45,368 nt of DNA from the IMG/VR virus record IMGVR_UViG_3300045738_000494, positions 1 through 45,368 of that record; one strand, given 5' to 3'. This DNA comes from a virus. The notes beneath the pieces were generated by a model that saw only the letters and a program-made list of their open reading frames with translations, searched no databases and was not told the origin of the DNA. The translations under genes and the position numbers were made by a program. The first letter of the stretch is position 1, and each line of letters starts with the position of its first letter. Positions 1 to 7,842 of this stretch are shown here, piece after piece.

Positions 1-2
1 CA

Positions 3-3000
3 GACATACAGAGAGCAGATACTAGCACGCAATTAATAGGTATCACTACCAGCGGAATTGTGTTCGACAACGGCACTGCTATTAGTGGTGCTTATCAAGG
101 TGGAAGCGGCATATCTATAAATGGATTCAATATAGATATTGGAAATGTGTTTAGCCTTGGTGCTAGCCCCACACAAAATATACATCAAGGAGACATTGTC
201 TTTGTAAGCGGCGTTAATGGTATAGCAACATCTATGGGGTCATTCCCAGCAGAAGCTGCTGGAACAGTAACAGTTACTGACTTTGCTGAACTAAACACAG
301 GCGACAAAGTTAATTTAATCGCTACTGATGGAACTAATTATGATTTTACAAACGGAGACCAAGACTCGGTAGCTGGTACTTGGGAGTCTGCCACAAGCAA
401 CGATCAAACTGCTACAAATTTGATGAACGTTGTTAACACAAGCAGTGGGCCTGCTGGAACCAGATTTTCTGCATCAGTAGTTGGGGCGGTTGTTACCATT
501 ACACAAAATACTGGAGGGGGAGCCGGAAACACAGCGATCACCCTCACGGACTCTGCCCCTGCCGGTCTGACTAAAACAGACTTTACTGGCGGAACAGACA
601 GAACTCATGCCGTTTATGTCGATCCAACACAGCTCTCTGGGGTTTTGAACGACAACATGATTGCGTCCGGGGTAGCTGTATCCGGCTGGGCGAGGGATGC
701 AATCTACAACTCAGGGGTTGCGATCTCTGGCTGGGCAGGGGACGCGATCTACAACTCAGGGGTTGCGATCTCTGGCTGGGCGGGGGACGCGATCTACAAC
801 TCAGGAGTTGCGATCTCTGGCTGGGCAGGGGACGCGATCTACAACTCAGGAGTTGCGATCTCTGGCTGGGCGAGAGACTGGACAAACTATACGTCTGGAA
901 CACTTAACGATGATATGATTGCGTCCGGGGTTGCCGTGTCCGGTTGGGCGAGAGATTATGTAAACTATACATCTGGAACGCTTAACGACGACATGATTGC
1001 GTCCGGTCTGGCTATTTCTGGCTGGGCGAGGGACTGGACAAACTATACATCTGGAACCCTTAACGATGATATGATTGCCTCCGGCTATGCAATACTTGCC
1101 GCCGCCTCCGAGACCGGGGAAGAAAACCAAAACGCATTTTCTTATATATCATCTGATGGTTACACTGTAGCCGCAGACGCCAAGACTGATACATTCATTG
1201 TAGCCTCAGGTCACGACAACTCTGTTTGGGTTTCTGGAAACGGCGTAGATACTATCACGATTAGTGGGGCTCACAACTTCTTCTTGCGTGGAGATAGCGA
1301 CGCTGGCGCAGGAGGCTCTCAAGTTCTTCATAATGATGCCGTTACCATGTCTGGTGGATATGGAATTACGACCACTAGGGCTGGAGATCTCGTTACTGTT
1401 GCGTGGAGCGGCAGCGATTATGTTGATGCGGGAGATGCTGCCACTGGCGTGGCTGCCAACGCTTACACCGACACTCGTGCGGCCGCTACCGGCGTGGCCG
1501 CGAATGCTTACACTGATACACGGGTCGCTGCTACTGGAGCGACCAACGCTGCTGCCGCTGCGACGAATGCTACTAATATCGCTGCTACTGGAGCGACCAA
1601 CGCTGCTGCCGCTGCGACGAACGCTACGAATATCGCTGCTACCGGCGTGGCTGCCAATGCTTACACTGATACACAGGTCGCTGCTGAAAATCTGACGATG
1701 ATTGCGTCAGGCGTGGCGGTTTCTGGCTGGGTTCGACATGGCTTTACATATGACTGGCTATCAGATCCAGCCAGCCTGACCGCTATGACTGAAACCACAA
1801 TGGAAGGCGATGATACGCTCATTATCTGGGACGAGGGCAATAGCTTGTGGAAGAAAGTTACCCTCACAGAGCTAGATGACGAGATTGGCGCTGGAGCAGA
1901 CGTTGGCGATCCAAATGAACCCTCCTTTAAGACGATCACAGCCGACAACGACGGAGTGCCAGCTTGGGGATATACCTATGGCACAACAGACATTCTAGCC
2001 ATCACAGACACGGATACATTAAATCTAGCCGGTAGTGGAGATGTTAGTGTTGTCACGAATGTAGCCAATAAAACCATCTTAATACATGATAATGGAATAG
2101 TTTCTGGAATAGCCGTCGCCGCTTCTAGTGACATTGCGCAGGTCTCAGGAACCTTAGATACACGAATCACCAACTCAGGAGTTGCGGTTTCTGGCTGGGC
2201 GGGGGATGCAATCTACAACTCAGGAGTAGCTGTGTCCGGTTGGGCAAGAGACTACACCCTAAAAGCTTCTGGCTACCTTAACAGTGACATTGCGCAGGTC
2301 TCAGGAACCTTAGATACACGAATCACCAACTCAGGAGTTGCGGTTTCTGGCTGGGCAAGAGACTACACCCTAAAAGCGTCTGGTTACCTTAATGATGCAA
2401 TCTACAACTCAGGGGTTGCGATCTCTGGCTGGGCGGGGGATGCAATCTACAACTCAGGAGTAGCTGTGTCCGGTTGGGCAGGGGACGCGATCTACAACTC
2501 AGGAGTTGCGATCTCTGGCTGGGCGGGGGACGCGATCTACAACTCAGGAGTTGCGATCTCTGGCTGGGCGAGAGACTGGACAAACTATACGTCTGGAACC
2601 CTTAACGATGACATGATTTCATCTGGGCTGGCTATTTCTGGGTGGGCTCGTGACAGCATGACTTCATTTGTGGATCTCACTCAGGTGTCAGGAACCTTAG
2701 ATACACGAATCTCCAACTCAGGGGTTGCCGTGTCCGGCTGGGCAAGAGACTACACCCTAAAAGCCTCTGGCCACCTTAACAGTGACATGATTGCGTCCGG
2801 GGTTGCCGTGTCTGGGTGGGCAAGAGACTACACCCTAAAAGCCTCTGGCCACCTCAACAGTGACATGATTGCGTCCGGGGTTGCCGTGTCTGGGTGGGCG
2901 AGGGACTGGACAAACTATACATCTGGGACGCTTAATGATGATATGATTGCATCTGGTACGGCTGCGTCCGGGCCCGGTGGCTATGCTACATACGGCAGTG

Positions 3001-4079
3001 TTCATAATTCTGGAATCGTTCTGGTTGACCTTCCCGCTGGTGATTACGGAGGCAGCACCGACGCCGGAAAGTATTTCCAGTTAAACAAGCACTGGTATCA
3101 GAAGTGGCCCGCGAAGACCCAGTGGGACTATGCCGACCCCGGCGAGATGCGGCCGGGCGTTGGGGGAATCAGTTACGATACGGATAATATGGCGCTTGGC
3201 TCTTTTGCGGACGCCTATCGTTATGGAAGCTACGACTGGGGAACTATATCAATAGGTGGATTAGCTGGAGCGTCCCCTGATGCTACCCGGAGAGCATCCG
3301 GTTCAACAAATATAAACATCGGCTACAAAGCGGGATACGATCAGTCACTACCTCCTGCGGCAGACGTTTACATGCTCGGTGGCGAGTACGAGTCTCAGTT
3401 TCTGGCTCCAAAGGATAGTATTAATATTGGCCATGAAGCGGGGTCGGAACCCAACCCATACGGACTCAACGCCCTCGTTTCAAGGAGGGGGAACATCTTC
3501 ATTGGGACTAGAGCGGGAAAAGGCTGCCGGGGCCACGGCACTTTATCCATAGGGGACTTCTATGCAGTGCAAGATTGGGTCAATGGAGCCGACCCCGGAA
3601 GCACCTTCGGCTCTGTCAACGACAGGTTTAATATAGCTAACACCATTTGTGGAAAGTCGTCACCCGGTTTTAATAGAGTTGCAATCGGCTCGATCAGCCT
3701 CGCGTTTGGGAAACAGATAGCAGCTACGCTTGAGCTAAGAGGAGCCGGAACATTGGCTACCGCCTCCACCTTCCACATAGCGCAAAGCGATAGCACCACT
3801 GACGGATATCAGACTGGATCACTGATGACCACTGCGGTTCCAGCCACCACCGCAAGAAACTGGGCATTCAACGGATCATCAACCAATATGAAAAACGAGA
3901 TTATTAATAGGGAAGGATTCCTCAGGATTCCTATATTTGATTCAAAAAATGACCTGAAAGCATTGCATTTCGCCTCTGATAGTCCGGGAATGGTTTGCAT
4001 AGTTAAAGACGGTGGTGTTAGATATATAGTTATTTCAGATGGTGCCACTTGGAAATCTGCTTGGCTAAACAACCTCTAA
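3..4079 (+). CDS. Repeat-rich phage fiber protein, 5' end cut off by the window
   Basis: The reading frame is open to the left edge, so the GTG at 60 is probably internal; 1358 residues are visible. Nt 265-595 encode a small beta domain of a kind common in phage tail proteins (ATDGTNYDF ... GAVVTITQ ... GNTAITLTDS). Two blocks follow (about 646-1088 and 2118-2960) built from SGVAVSGWARD, GDAIYNSGVAISGWA and NYTSGTLNDDMIASG units. Between them lies an Ala/Thr-rich stretch (1438-1690), plausibly a trimeric coiled coil. Nt 3310-3700 encode INIGYKAG, INIGHEAG, IFIGTRAG and VAIGS motifs like the head repeats of YadA-type trimeric adhesins. The C-terminus (YIVISDGATWKSAWL) resembles phage fiber tips. 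The likely role is a trimeric surface fiber. Its place just before the neck genes, rather than after the tail tip, suggests a head or neck fiber, but that is inference. Confidence 0.72.
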   Translation, partial: DIQRADTSTQLIGITTSGIVFDNGTAISGAYQGGSGISINGFNIDIGNVFSLGASPTQNIHQGDIVFVSGVNGIATSMGSFPAEAAGTVTVTDFAELNTGDKVNLIATDGTNYDFTNGDQDSVAGTWESATSNDQTATNLMNVVNTSSGPAGTRFSASVVGAVVTITQNTGGGAGNTAITLTDSAPAGLTKTDFTGGTDRTHAVYVDPTQLSGVLNDNMIASGVAVSGWARDAIYNSGVAISGWAGDAIYNSGVAISGWAGDAIYNSGVAISGWAGDAIYNSGVAISGWARDWTNYTSGTLNDDMIASGVAVSGWARDYVNYTSGTLNDDMIASGLAISGWARDWTNYTSGTLNDDMIASGYAILAAASETGEENQNAFSYISSDGYTVAADAKTDTFIVASGHDNSVWVSGNGVDTITISGAHNFFLRGDSDAGAGGSQVLHNDAVTMSGGYGITTTRAGDLVTVAWSGSDYVDAGDAATGVAANAYTDTRAAATGVAANAYTDTRVAATGATNAAAAATNATNIAATGATNAAAAATNATNIAATGVAANAYTDTQVAAENLTMIASGVAVSGWVRHGFTYDWLSDPASLTAMTETTMEGDDTLIIWDEGNSLWKKVTLTELDDEIGAGADVGDPNEPSFKTITADNDGVPAWGYTYGTTDILAITDTDTLNLAGSGDVSVVTNVANKTILIHDNGIVSGIAVAASSDIAQVSGTLDTRITNSGVAVSGWAGDAIYNSGVAVSGWARDYTLKASGYLNSDIAQVSGTLDTRITNSGVAVSGWARDYTLKASGYLNDAIYNSGVAISGWAGDAIYNSGVAVSGWAGDAIYNSGVAISGWAGDAIYNSGVAISGWARDWTNYTSGTLNDDMISSGLAISGWARDSMTSFVDLTQVSGTLDTRISNSGVAVSGWARDYTLKASGHLNSDMIASGVAVSGWARDYTLKASGHLNSDMIASGVAVSGWARDWTNYTSGTLNDDMIASGTAASGPGGYATYGSVHNSGIVLVDLPAGDYGGSTDAGKYFQLNKHWYQKWPAKTQWDYADPGEMRPGVGGISYDTDNMALGSFADAYRYGSYDWGTISIGGLAGASPDATRRASGSTNINIGYKAGYDQSLPPAADVYMLGGEYESQFLAPKDSINIGHEAGSEPNPYGLNALVSRRGNIFIGTRAGKGCRGHGTLSIGDFYAVQDWVNGADPGSTFGSVNDRFNIANTICGKSSPGFNRVAIGSISLAFGKQIAATLELRGAGTLATASTFHIAQSDSTTDGYQTGSLMTTAVPATTARNWAFNGSSTNMKNEIINREGFLRIPIFDSKNDLKALHFASDSPGMVCIVKDGGVRYIVISDGATWKSAWLNNL
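702..881 (+). repeat. 45-bp tandem repeat, array 1, in the fiber gene
   Basis: The unit beginning ATCTACAACTCAGG starts at 702, 747, 792 and 837, so the period is exactly 45 bp (15 codons, in frame). It encodes IYNSGVAISGWAGDA. The units are nearly identical at DNA level, so they look recently duplicated or homogenised and could change copy number without breaking the frame. Confidence 0.92.
1527..1634 (+). repeat. 54-bp tandem duplication in the Ala/Thr-rich stalk
   Basis: Two adjacent 54-bp units begin GCTGCTACTGGAGCGACC at 1527 and 1581 and differ at only a few bases. They encode AATGATNAAAAATNATNI, 18 residues each. Flanking GVAANAYTDT units at 1447-1526 and 1640 onward are related, so the stalk appears to have grown by in-frame duplication. 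Confidence 0.9.
2400..2579 (+). repeat. 45-bp tandem repeat, array 2, in the fiber gene
   Basis: This is the same 45-bp unit as in the array near 702-881. Copies begin at 2400, 2445, 2490 and 2535, and a single related copy begins at 2211. The units alternate between GVAISGWAGD and GVAVSGWAGD. The two arrays lie 1.7 kb apart in the same orientation, so recombination between them would delete the central part of the fiber in frame. Confidence 0.9.
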
Positions 4080-4080
4080 A

Positions 4081-4137
4081 CGTTCGTAATAAGAAAATAG
4101 CATTTATTTAATTAACTAAACCTTAAAAACTGGAGAG
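4081..4137 (+). promoter_or_regulatory. Leader of the 67-aa gene, with a weak copy of the shared promoter/leader pattern
   Basis: This 57-base stretch between the fiber gene and the 67-aa gene reads CGTAATAAGAAAATAGCAT, then CCTTAAAAACTGGAGAG before the ATG at 4142. It loosely matches the better-conserved elements at 6467 and 44014 in the AAATAG and CCTT...GGAGA parts, but lacks an intact TATAAT. GGAGAG at 4132-4137 is a good ribosome binding site. Promoter activity is uncertain. Confidence 0.3.
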
Positions 4138-4141
4138 TAAA

Positions 4142-4345
4142 ATGAGTTGGGATGTAGCAACCTCTGGTTCATATGCAGTCACCACGTACAATAATGGCGC
4201 GGCGATTGTATTCGTAACCAAGACTGGAGAAGTCCACAAGATAGATCCAGAAATCAATTCTGTGATGTCCTCTGGTGTGATGCACGCAAGGTGGAATACC
4301 AGATTCGACGACCCAAGATATTACACCGGTGATGCCACGACTTAA
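4142..4345 (+). CDS. Small 67-aa protein of unknown function before the neck genes
   Basis: A 67-residue protein starts with MSWDVATSGSYAVTTYNNG and ends RYYTGDATT. The ATG has a strong GGAGAG site five bases upstream. I do not recognise a family. Short hydrophobic strand-like segments (AIVFVTKTGEVHKI) suggest a small beta-rich fold; there is no signal peptide or membrane helix. It sits between the fiber gene and the head-closure-like gene, with only 10 bases before the next ATG, so it is probably a minor structural or assembly protein of the head-neck region. This placement is the only functional clue. Confidence 0.7.
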   Translation: MSWDVATSGSYAVTTYNNGAAIVFVTKTGEVHKIDPEINSVMSSGVMHARWNTRFDDPRYYTGDATT

Positions 4346-4355
4346 GGAGTGAGCA

Positions 4356-4841
4356 ATGCCTATTAATGTTCCACAGAGTGTTTTCGATAAATACTTTGAC
4401 GTGATTGATTCCACGTTTACCATTTTTGGTATTACGTGTCAGTTGGTCTACGTGGAGAAGGTGGAAGAGATTTCGTCCTCTTTCGATAACTTCCCCACTA
4501 TCAACTCAATCAGCGCTCATAGACGAGGGCCGGGAGCGCCCGCCTTTTCTAGAGCAGGCAGTGTATTTAGAGAGGTAGAAACAATAGAAGACATTAAGCT
4601 TAAGGTTTATTGGGACAGCAGATCGTGGGTAAAGGTTAGTCAAGACATAGTAGCTCCAGACAACTCAATACAGACAATAGGATATATGACAGATTTGCCC
4701 AAAATACTAAGGGCAAAAGAATTAATAGTTCACAAGGACATTAAAGATTACGGCGAATTAAGATTCAAACGGACTGGGGAACACTTTCCCGTTGGCCTAA
4801 AACAAACGAGATATTTTGCGTGCTTTTGGGAGCGCGTATAA
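4356..4841 (+). CDS. Putative head-closure / head-tail connector protein
   Basis: This 161-aa protein is preceded by an AAGGAG site. After an N-terminal helix (VPQSVFDKYFDVID), the sequence looks like a small beta-barrel. The strand IKLKVYWDSRSWVKV is followed by DNSIQTIGYMTDLPKIL, then RFKRTGEHFP, and the chain ends RYFACFWERV. That pattern (a barrel with a TxGyxTDLPkil turn and an aromatic-WERV end) and the length fit small stopper or head-closure proteins that plug the portal-adaptor channel. Gene order supports it, because a gp10-like gene, a terminator-like gene and a tube gene follow. The stop codon overlaps the next start by one base (TAATG), implying translational coupling. The assignment is by pattern and position only. 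Confidence 0.55.
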   Translation: MPINVPQSVFDKYFDVIDSTFTIFGITCQLVYVEKVEEISSSFDNFPTINSISAHRRGPGAPAFSRAGSVFREVETIEDIKLKVYWDSRSWVKVSQDIVAPDNSIQTIGYMTDLPKILRAKELIVHKDIKDYGELRFKRTGEHFPVGLKQTRYFACFWERV

Positions 4842-5488
4842 TGGGCCGCATAACGCTTAAATTGGTAGATTCAATTGCCAAGATTAAAAAAGACGTAAAT
4901 GCGGCTATAGCAAGTCATATAAACGAGGCGGTAGAAAAAGGGAAAGGGTCATTAGTAAGTCGGGCTAGACCGCTAGTGTCTAAATGGATTTTAGAACAAC
5001 CTGAGGTTCAATCCCTTATAGACGGAAGTCCGGGTTCGCTGGCGGCCGAAGTTGGAATTCCTCACGGAAAAAACAAAGGAGTAGTTGACTACCTTGTAAG
5101 CTCAATCGTGTCGGCCACAAGCGTTAAGTTATATCCGTTTGATGCCGGGCTCACAAGGGGCAGGCTTGAATTGAACTTTCAGCCGATAGACTTTAGCAAT
5201 TTGCTAGACACGGCAATGTTTGATATATTTACAAAAAAAGGAGTAAAGCTTGAGTGGCTGAGATGGCTACTTGAAGAAGGGGCAAAGCCAATAATCATTG
5301 GGTATGAGTATACACCAACTAGCGGAAGAGGTAGATCCAACGCAGGAACAATGAAATCTGGTATCGCTTGGAGGATAAGACCGTCCTTTGCTGGCACAGT
5401 GGAAAATAATTTTATTACTAGAGCATTTTCTTACAGACAAAGAGACATAGAAAAGCTTTTTGCTCAGGTTATTGGAGGCTTGAGATAA
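4841..5488 (+). CDS. Putative neck / tail-completion protein (HK97 gp10-like position)
   Basis: The preferred start is ATG 4841 (215 aa, MGRITLKLVDSIAKIKKDV). It overlaps the previous stop as TAATG and has GGAG at 4829-4832. A GTG 21 bases upstream in frame is less likely. The N-terminal half is helical and charged. The C-terminal half contains WRIRPSFAGTVENNFITRAF followed by a helix (RDIEKLFAQVIGGL). An ending of the type 'NFITRAF plus helix' is typical of gp10/neck proteins, which sit between the head connector and the tail. Position between the closure-like and terminator-like genes agrees. No catalytic motif is seen. The next gene begins two bases after the stop. Confidence 0.5.
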   Translation: MGRITLKLVDSIAKIKKDVNAAIASHINEAVEKGKGSLVSRARPLVSKWILEQPEVQSLIDGSPGSLAAEVGIPHGKNKGVVDYLVSSIVSATSVKLYPFDAGLTRGRLELNFQPIDFSNLLDTAMFDIFTKKGVKLEWLRWLLEEGAKPIIIGYEYTPTSGRGRSNAGTMKSGIAWRIRPSFAGTVENNFITRAFSYRQRDIEKLFAQVIGGLR

Positions 5489-5489
5489 C

Positions 5490-6461
5490 ATGGGACAATT
5501 TTCTCTAAAAGGCTTTGATAGTGTTTTTTCTGCAACCCTTAATAATGAGTTGCAAGATAATTTAGTGGAGTTTTTTGATTGGGCCCTGCTAGAGAAAGGT
5601 AACTACTTTAACATATTCCTTGGTGAATTGTCTCCAGATGGGTATGATTATAGTAAATTACGTCTCTCTTCTGATCCCAACTATACTTCAGGACAGGTCT
5701 GGGAAGGCTTTAGGTCTAACTGGGTATGGCAAAGCGGCGTAAGTTACAGCCCTACCCCAACGGTGGGATCAAATGCGCTAAAACCGGGTATATCTGGTGT
5801 CTATGTAGACAGCACGTTTTACCCTACTGACACGACAGGAACGTATGCACACCACGTTAATTACTTTGATGGGCAGATCATTTTTGACTCTGCGATACCA
5901 ACTGGTAGTGTGGTTCAGGCGGAATATAGCTATAAATGGATAAATGTTGTTTATGCAAACAGCATACCTTGGCTTAGGGAAGTCCAATACAGGTCTCATG
6001 ACCTTGGTGCTGGGTTTTTCCAAGCTGGGAAGGGCGATTGGGACACCCCTCCAGAGACTAGACTCCAGCTTCCGGCGATAGCTGTTGAAATAGTTCCAAG
6101 GAGGTTTAGCAGAGGATACCAGCTTGGTGGCGGACAATGGATATATACTGATGTATTGTTCCACTGTATAGCTGAAGACGAACTAACAAGGAATAAGCTT
6201 GTAGATATCGTTTCTTATCAGGCTGACAAAAGGATAGGAACTTTTGATAGCAATAAAGTCGCTGAGAGTGGTGATTTTCCCATAAACTACCAAGGAATAC
6301 CCGTTTCTGGGGCATTATCTTATCCAGATTTGTCCGAAAGGCACGAAGGAAGGCCAGTTTGGCTAATAAATCCCTCTGTTCAGGGAATGGACATGATAAA
6401 TAGCAATCTTTACGGCGGAATCGTAAAGATGACCACAGAAGTAATTAAAACAAACATGTAA
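5490..6461 (+). CDS. Putative tail terminator / neck protein
   Basis: This 323-aa protein has an upstream GGAGG site inside the end of the previous gene. The N-terminal region (FSATLNNELQDNLVEFFDWALLEKG) is helical. The middle, up to about residue 150, looks like an inserted beta domain. The C-terminal half has PAIAVEIVPRRFSRGYQLGG and QWIYTDVLFHCIAEDELTRN, then a helix. The pattern 'PxIaVE...yQLGGG.w...d..fHc.Ae' recalls tail terminator proteins, which cap the growing tube and dock it to the head. The gene immediately precedes the tube gene, the usual place for a terminator. It is longer than most terminators because of the central segment. This is inference from motif and order. Confidence 0.5.
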   Translation: MGQFSLKGFDSVFSATLNNELQDNLVEFFDWALLEKGNYFNIFLGELSPDGYDYSKLRLSSDPNYTSGQVWEGFRSNWVWQSGVSYSPTPTVGSNALKPGISGVYVDSTFYPTDTTGTYAHHVNYFDGQIIFDSAIPTGSVVQAEYSYKWINVVYANSIPWLREVQYRSHDLGAGFFQAGKGDWDTPPETRLQLPAIAVEIVPRRFSRGYQLGGGQWIYTDVLFHCIAEDELTRNKLVDIVSYQADKRIGTFDSNKVAESGDFPINYQGIPVSGALSYPDLSERHEGRPVWLINPSVQGMDMINSNLYGGIVKMTTEVIKTNM

Positions 6462-6466
6462 ATTTT

Positions 6467-6485
6467 GTGTATAATAAAATAGACA
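6467..6485 (+). promoter_or_regulatory. Promoter-like element before the tail tube gene
   Basis: GTGTATAATAAAATAGACA lies just after the preceding stop codon and 27 bases before the ATG at 6513. An almost identical element (GTGTATAATTAGATAGACA) sits before the gene at 44057. The TATAAT core is intact but I see no -35 hexamer, as in many phage late promoters. The following leader, ACCTT.TAA.TAGGAGA, is also shared. Confidence 0.6.
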
Positions 6486-6512
6486 TATACCTTCTAACTA
6501 GGAGAGAATAAA

Positions 6513-7694
6513 ATGGCTGCTAATAATAGAATTTTCTACGCTTGCCAAGCGGTTGGTTTGAAGCCGATGGGAAGCCCCATAGCTCAATACGCTACCGCCC
6601 ACGGCGTTCAGAGCGTAGGCATCACTACTAACTTCAATCTTGAGCAGGCTTTTGAGCTTGGTCAGATCCAGATTTATGAAAACATCGAAGGTTTGCCCGA
6701 TGTAGAATGTACAATGGAAAAGGTGCTTGACGGCTATCCATTGCTCTATCACTTAGCCTCACAGGCTGCTACCAGCCCCGGATTGGTTGGTAGAAGCAAG
6801 CAAAGGGCAGACGTAGCCCTTGGCATCCACAGTGACGAACAAGACTCCGTAAATGACGGCCAAACTGAACCGGGCGTTCTTGTTTTCATGTCTGGTATGT
6901 TTATTAACAGTATCAGCTACACTGTTCCTGTTGATGGAAACTCAACGGAATCAGTTACCCTTGTTGGTAACCATAAAGAGTGGTTTGAGGGATCAAGTAC
7001 AGACACTGTTTATGTGTCACACAAGAAATTTGTTGTTCCGGCGGCCACCTTTGGTGTTGGCGATGGATCAGCAGATTATCCAAAAGCTTACGACGGTGCC
7101 AGTGGCGGTGTTCAAAGGCGCGAAAACGTACTGTTGAGCAAGTCAATCATGCCACGAAGTATGTTTGGTAACCTCGCTGGTGATGTCCTTGGAACTGAAG
7201 GCGTAGGTAACGCCGAAGATGCTGAAGGAATTCCTATTCTGCATATTCAGAACTTCACCACAAGCACAGACTTTGGGCGTGAAGACATTTTGGAATTTGG
7301 AAGAAAAGCTCCTTATACCAGAACGCCTACGTTCCCAATCGAAGTCTCCACAGAGCTTGAAACAATCGCTATCTCTGGTGACTTTGTCGGTGCTTATGAA
7401 GAAGGTGACCCAAACCTGTTTGAGACAAACGCTTCTGGCGACAACACTCAGGAAGAGCAAATTGTTCTGGTCATGAGGGGCGGAATGGCTTTCGACCTCG
7501 GGACTAACAACAGGCTTTCTTCTATAGCTTACGGTGGAGGTGACGCTGCTGGTGGCAACGCAACCATTACCTACAGCTATACCAACTTTAATGAGTTAAC
7601 CGTGCTTGATAGTGGTGACCCAGCCCTTAATGACAATCTCGGACTTGGCAGCATGCACTACTCTGCGGCGCAGTCGGGCTACCTAGGGATGTAA
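6513..7694 (+). CDS. Probable major tail tube protein
   Basis: This 393-aa protein has a strong AGGAG site. The N-terminus (VGITTNFNLEQAFELGQIQI, then ENIEGLPDVECTMEKVLDGY) has the alternating strand-rich, acidic style of phage tail tube proteins. Ig-like or extra beta segments follow (VLVFMSGMFINSISYTVPVD; VEVSTELETIAISGD-like strands), with no signal peptide or cysteine cluster. A major tube subunit must be made in hundreds of copies, which fits its separate promoter-like element and excellent ribosome binding site. It lies after a terminator-like gene and before the chaperone-position genes and the tape measure gene, the canonical tube position. An alternative is a major capsid or decoration protein, but the order and strand pattern favour the tube. 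No sheath gene is adjacent. Confidence 0.65.
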   Translation: MAANNRIFYACQAVGLKPMGSPIAQYATAHGVQSVGITTNFNLEQAFELGQIQIYENIEGLPDVECTMEKVLDGYPLLYHLASQAATSPGLVGRSKQRADVALGIHSDEQDSVNDGQTEPGVLVFMSGMFINSISYTVPVDGNSTESVTLVGNHKEWFEGSSTDTVYVSHKKFVVPAATFGVGDGSADYPKAYDGASGGVQRRENVLLSKSIMPRSMFGNLAGDVLGTEGVGNAEDAEGIPILHIQNFTTSTDFGREDILEFGRKAPYTRTPTFPIEVSTELETIAISGDFVGAYEEGDPNLFETNASGDNTQEEQIVLVMRGGMAFDLGTNNRLSSIAYGGGDAAGGNATITYSYTNFNELTVLDSGDPALNDNLGLGSMHYSAAQSGYLGM

Positions 7695-7713
7695 ACTAAC
7701 TAACTAGGAATTT

Positions 7714-7762
7714 GCGGCGCAATTTGCGATAGCTAACAAGGACAGCGAGTGTCTTGTGCCGC
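7714..7762 (+). promoter_or_regulatory. Imperfect RNA hairpin downstream of the tube gene
   Basis: GCGGCGCAA (7714-7722) can pair with TTGTGCCGC (7754-7762), giving 9 bp with one G-T wobble. The loop contains a smaller GACA/TGTC stem (7741-7753). The heptamer CTAGGAA flanks it on both sides (7704-7710 and 7762-7768). No T-run follows, so it is not a standard terminator. It may protect the abundant tube mRNA 3' end or act in processing. Confidence 0.45.
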
Positions 7763-7793
7763 TAGGAAGGATATAGGTCTATGATATACAATG

Positions 7794-7842
7794 ACTCCCC
7801 ATATGAGGTTTTGTGATGAAACAGCATATGCGGGAGTTTTTT
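7794..7842 (+). terminator. Terminator-like hairpin that holds the next start codon in its loop
   Basis: ACTCCC-CATATG (7794-7805) pairs with CATATG-C-GGGAGT (7825-7837), giving 12 bp with one bulged C. TTTTT follows at 7838-7842. An upper stem of GTTT (7808-7811) with AAAC (7819-7822) leaves a 7-base apical loop TGTGATG carrying the start codon at 7816. GAGG at 7805-7808, the ribosome binding site, lies in the paired or bulged part. The shape fits an intrinsic terminator or attenuator that would also limit translation of the next gene. Confidence 0.6.

Noticed and set aside
60-62. GTG as the true start of the fiber gene
   Set aside because: The frame continues without a stop to base 3 and the upstream codons look like ordinary coding sequence; no ribosome binding site precedes the GTG.
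702-881. CRISPR-like array
   Set aside because: The repeats are contiguous, in frame, 45 bp without unique spacers, and encode protein repeats.
4820-4840. Upstream GTG start for the neck gene
   Set aside because: ATG 4841 overlaps the previous stop as TAATG and has correctly spaced GGAG, so the GTG is unnecessary.
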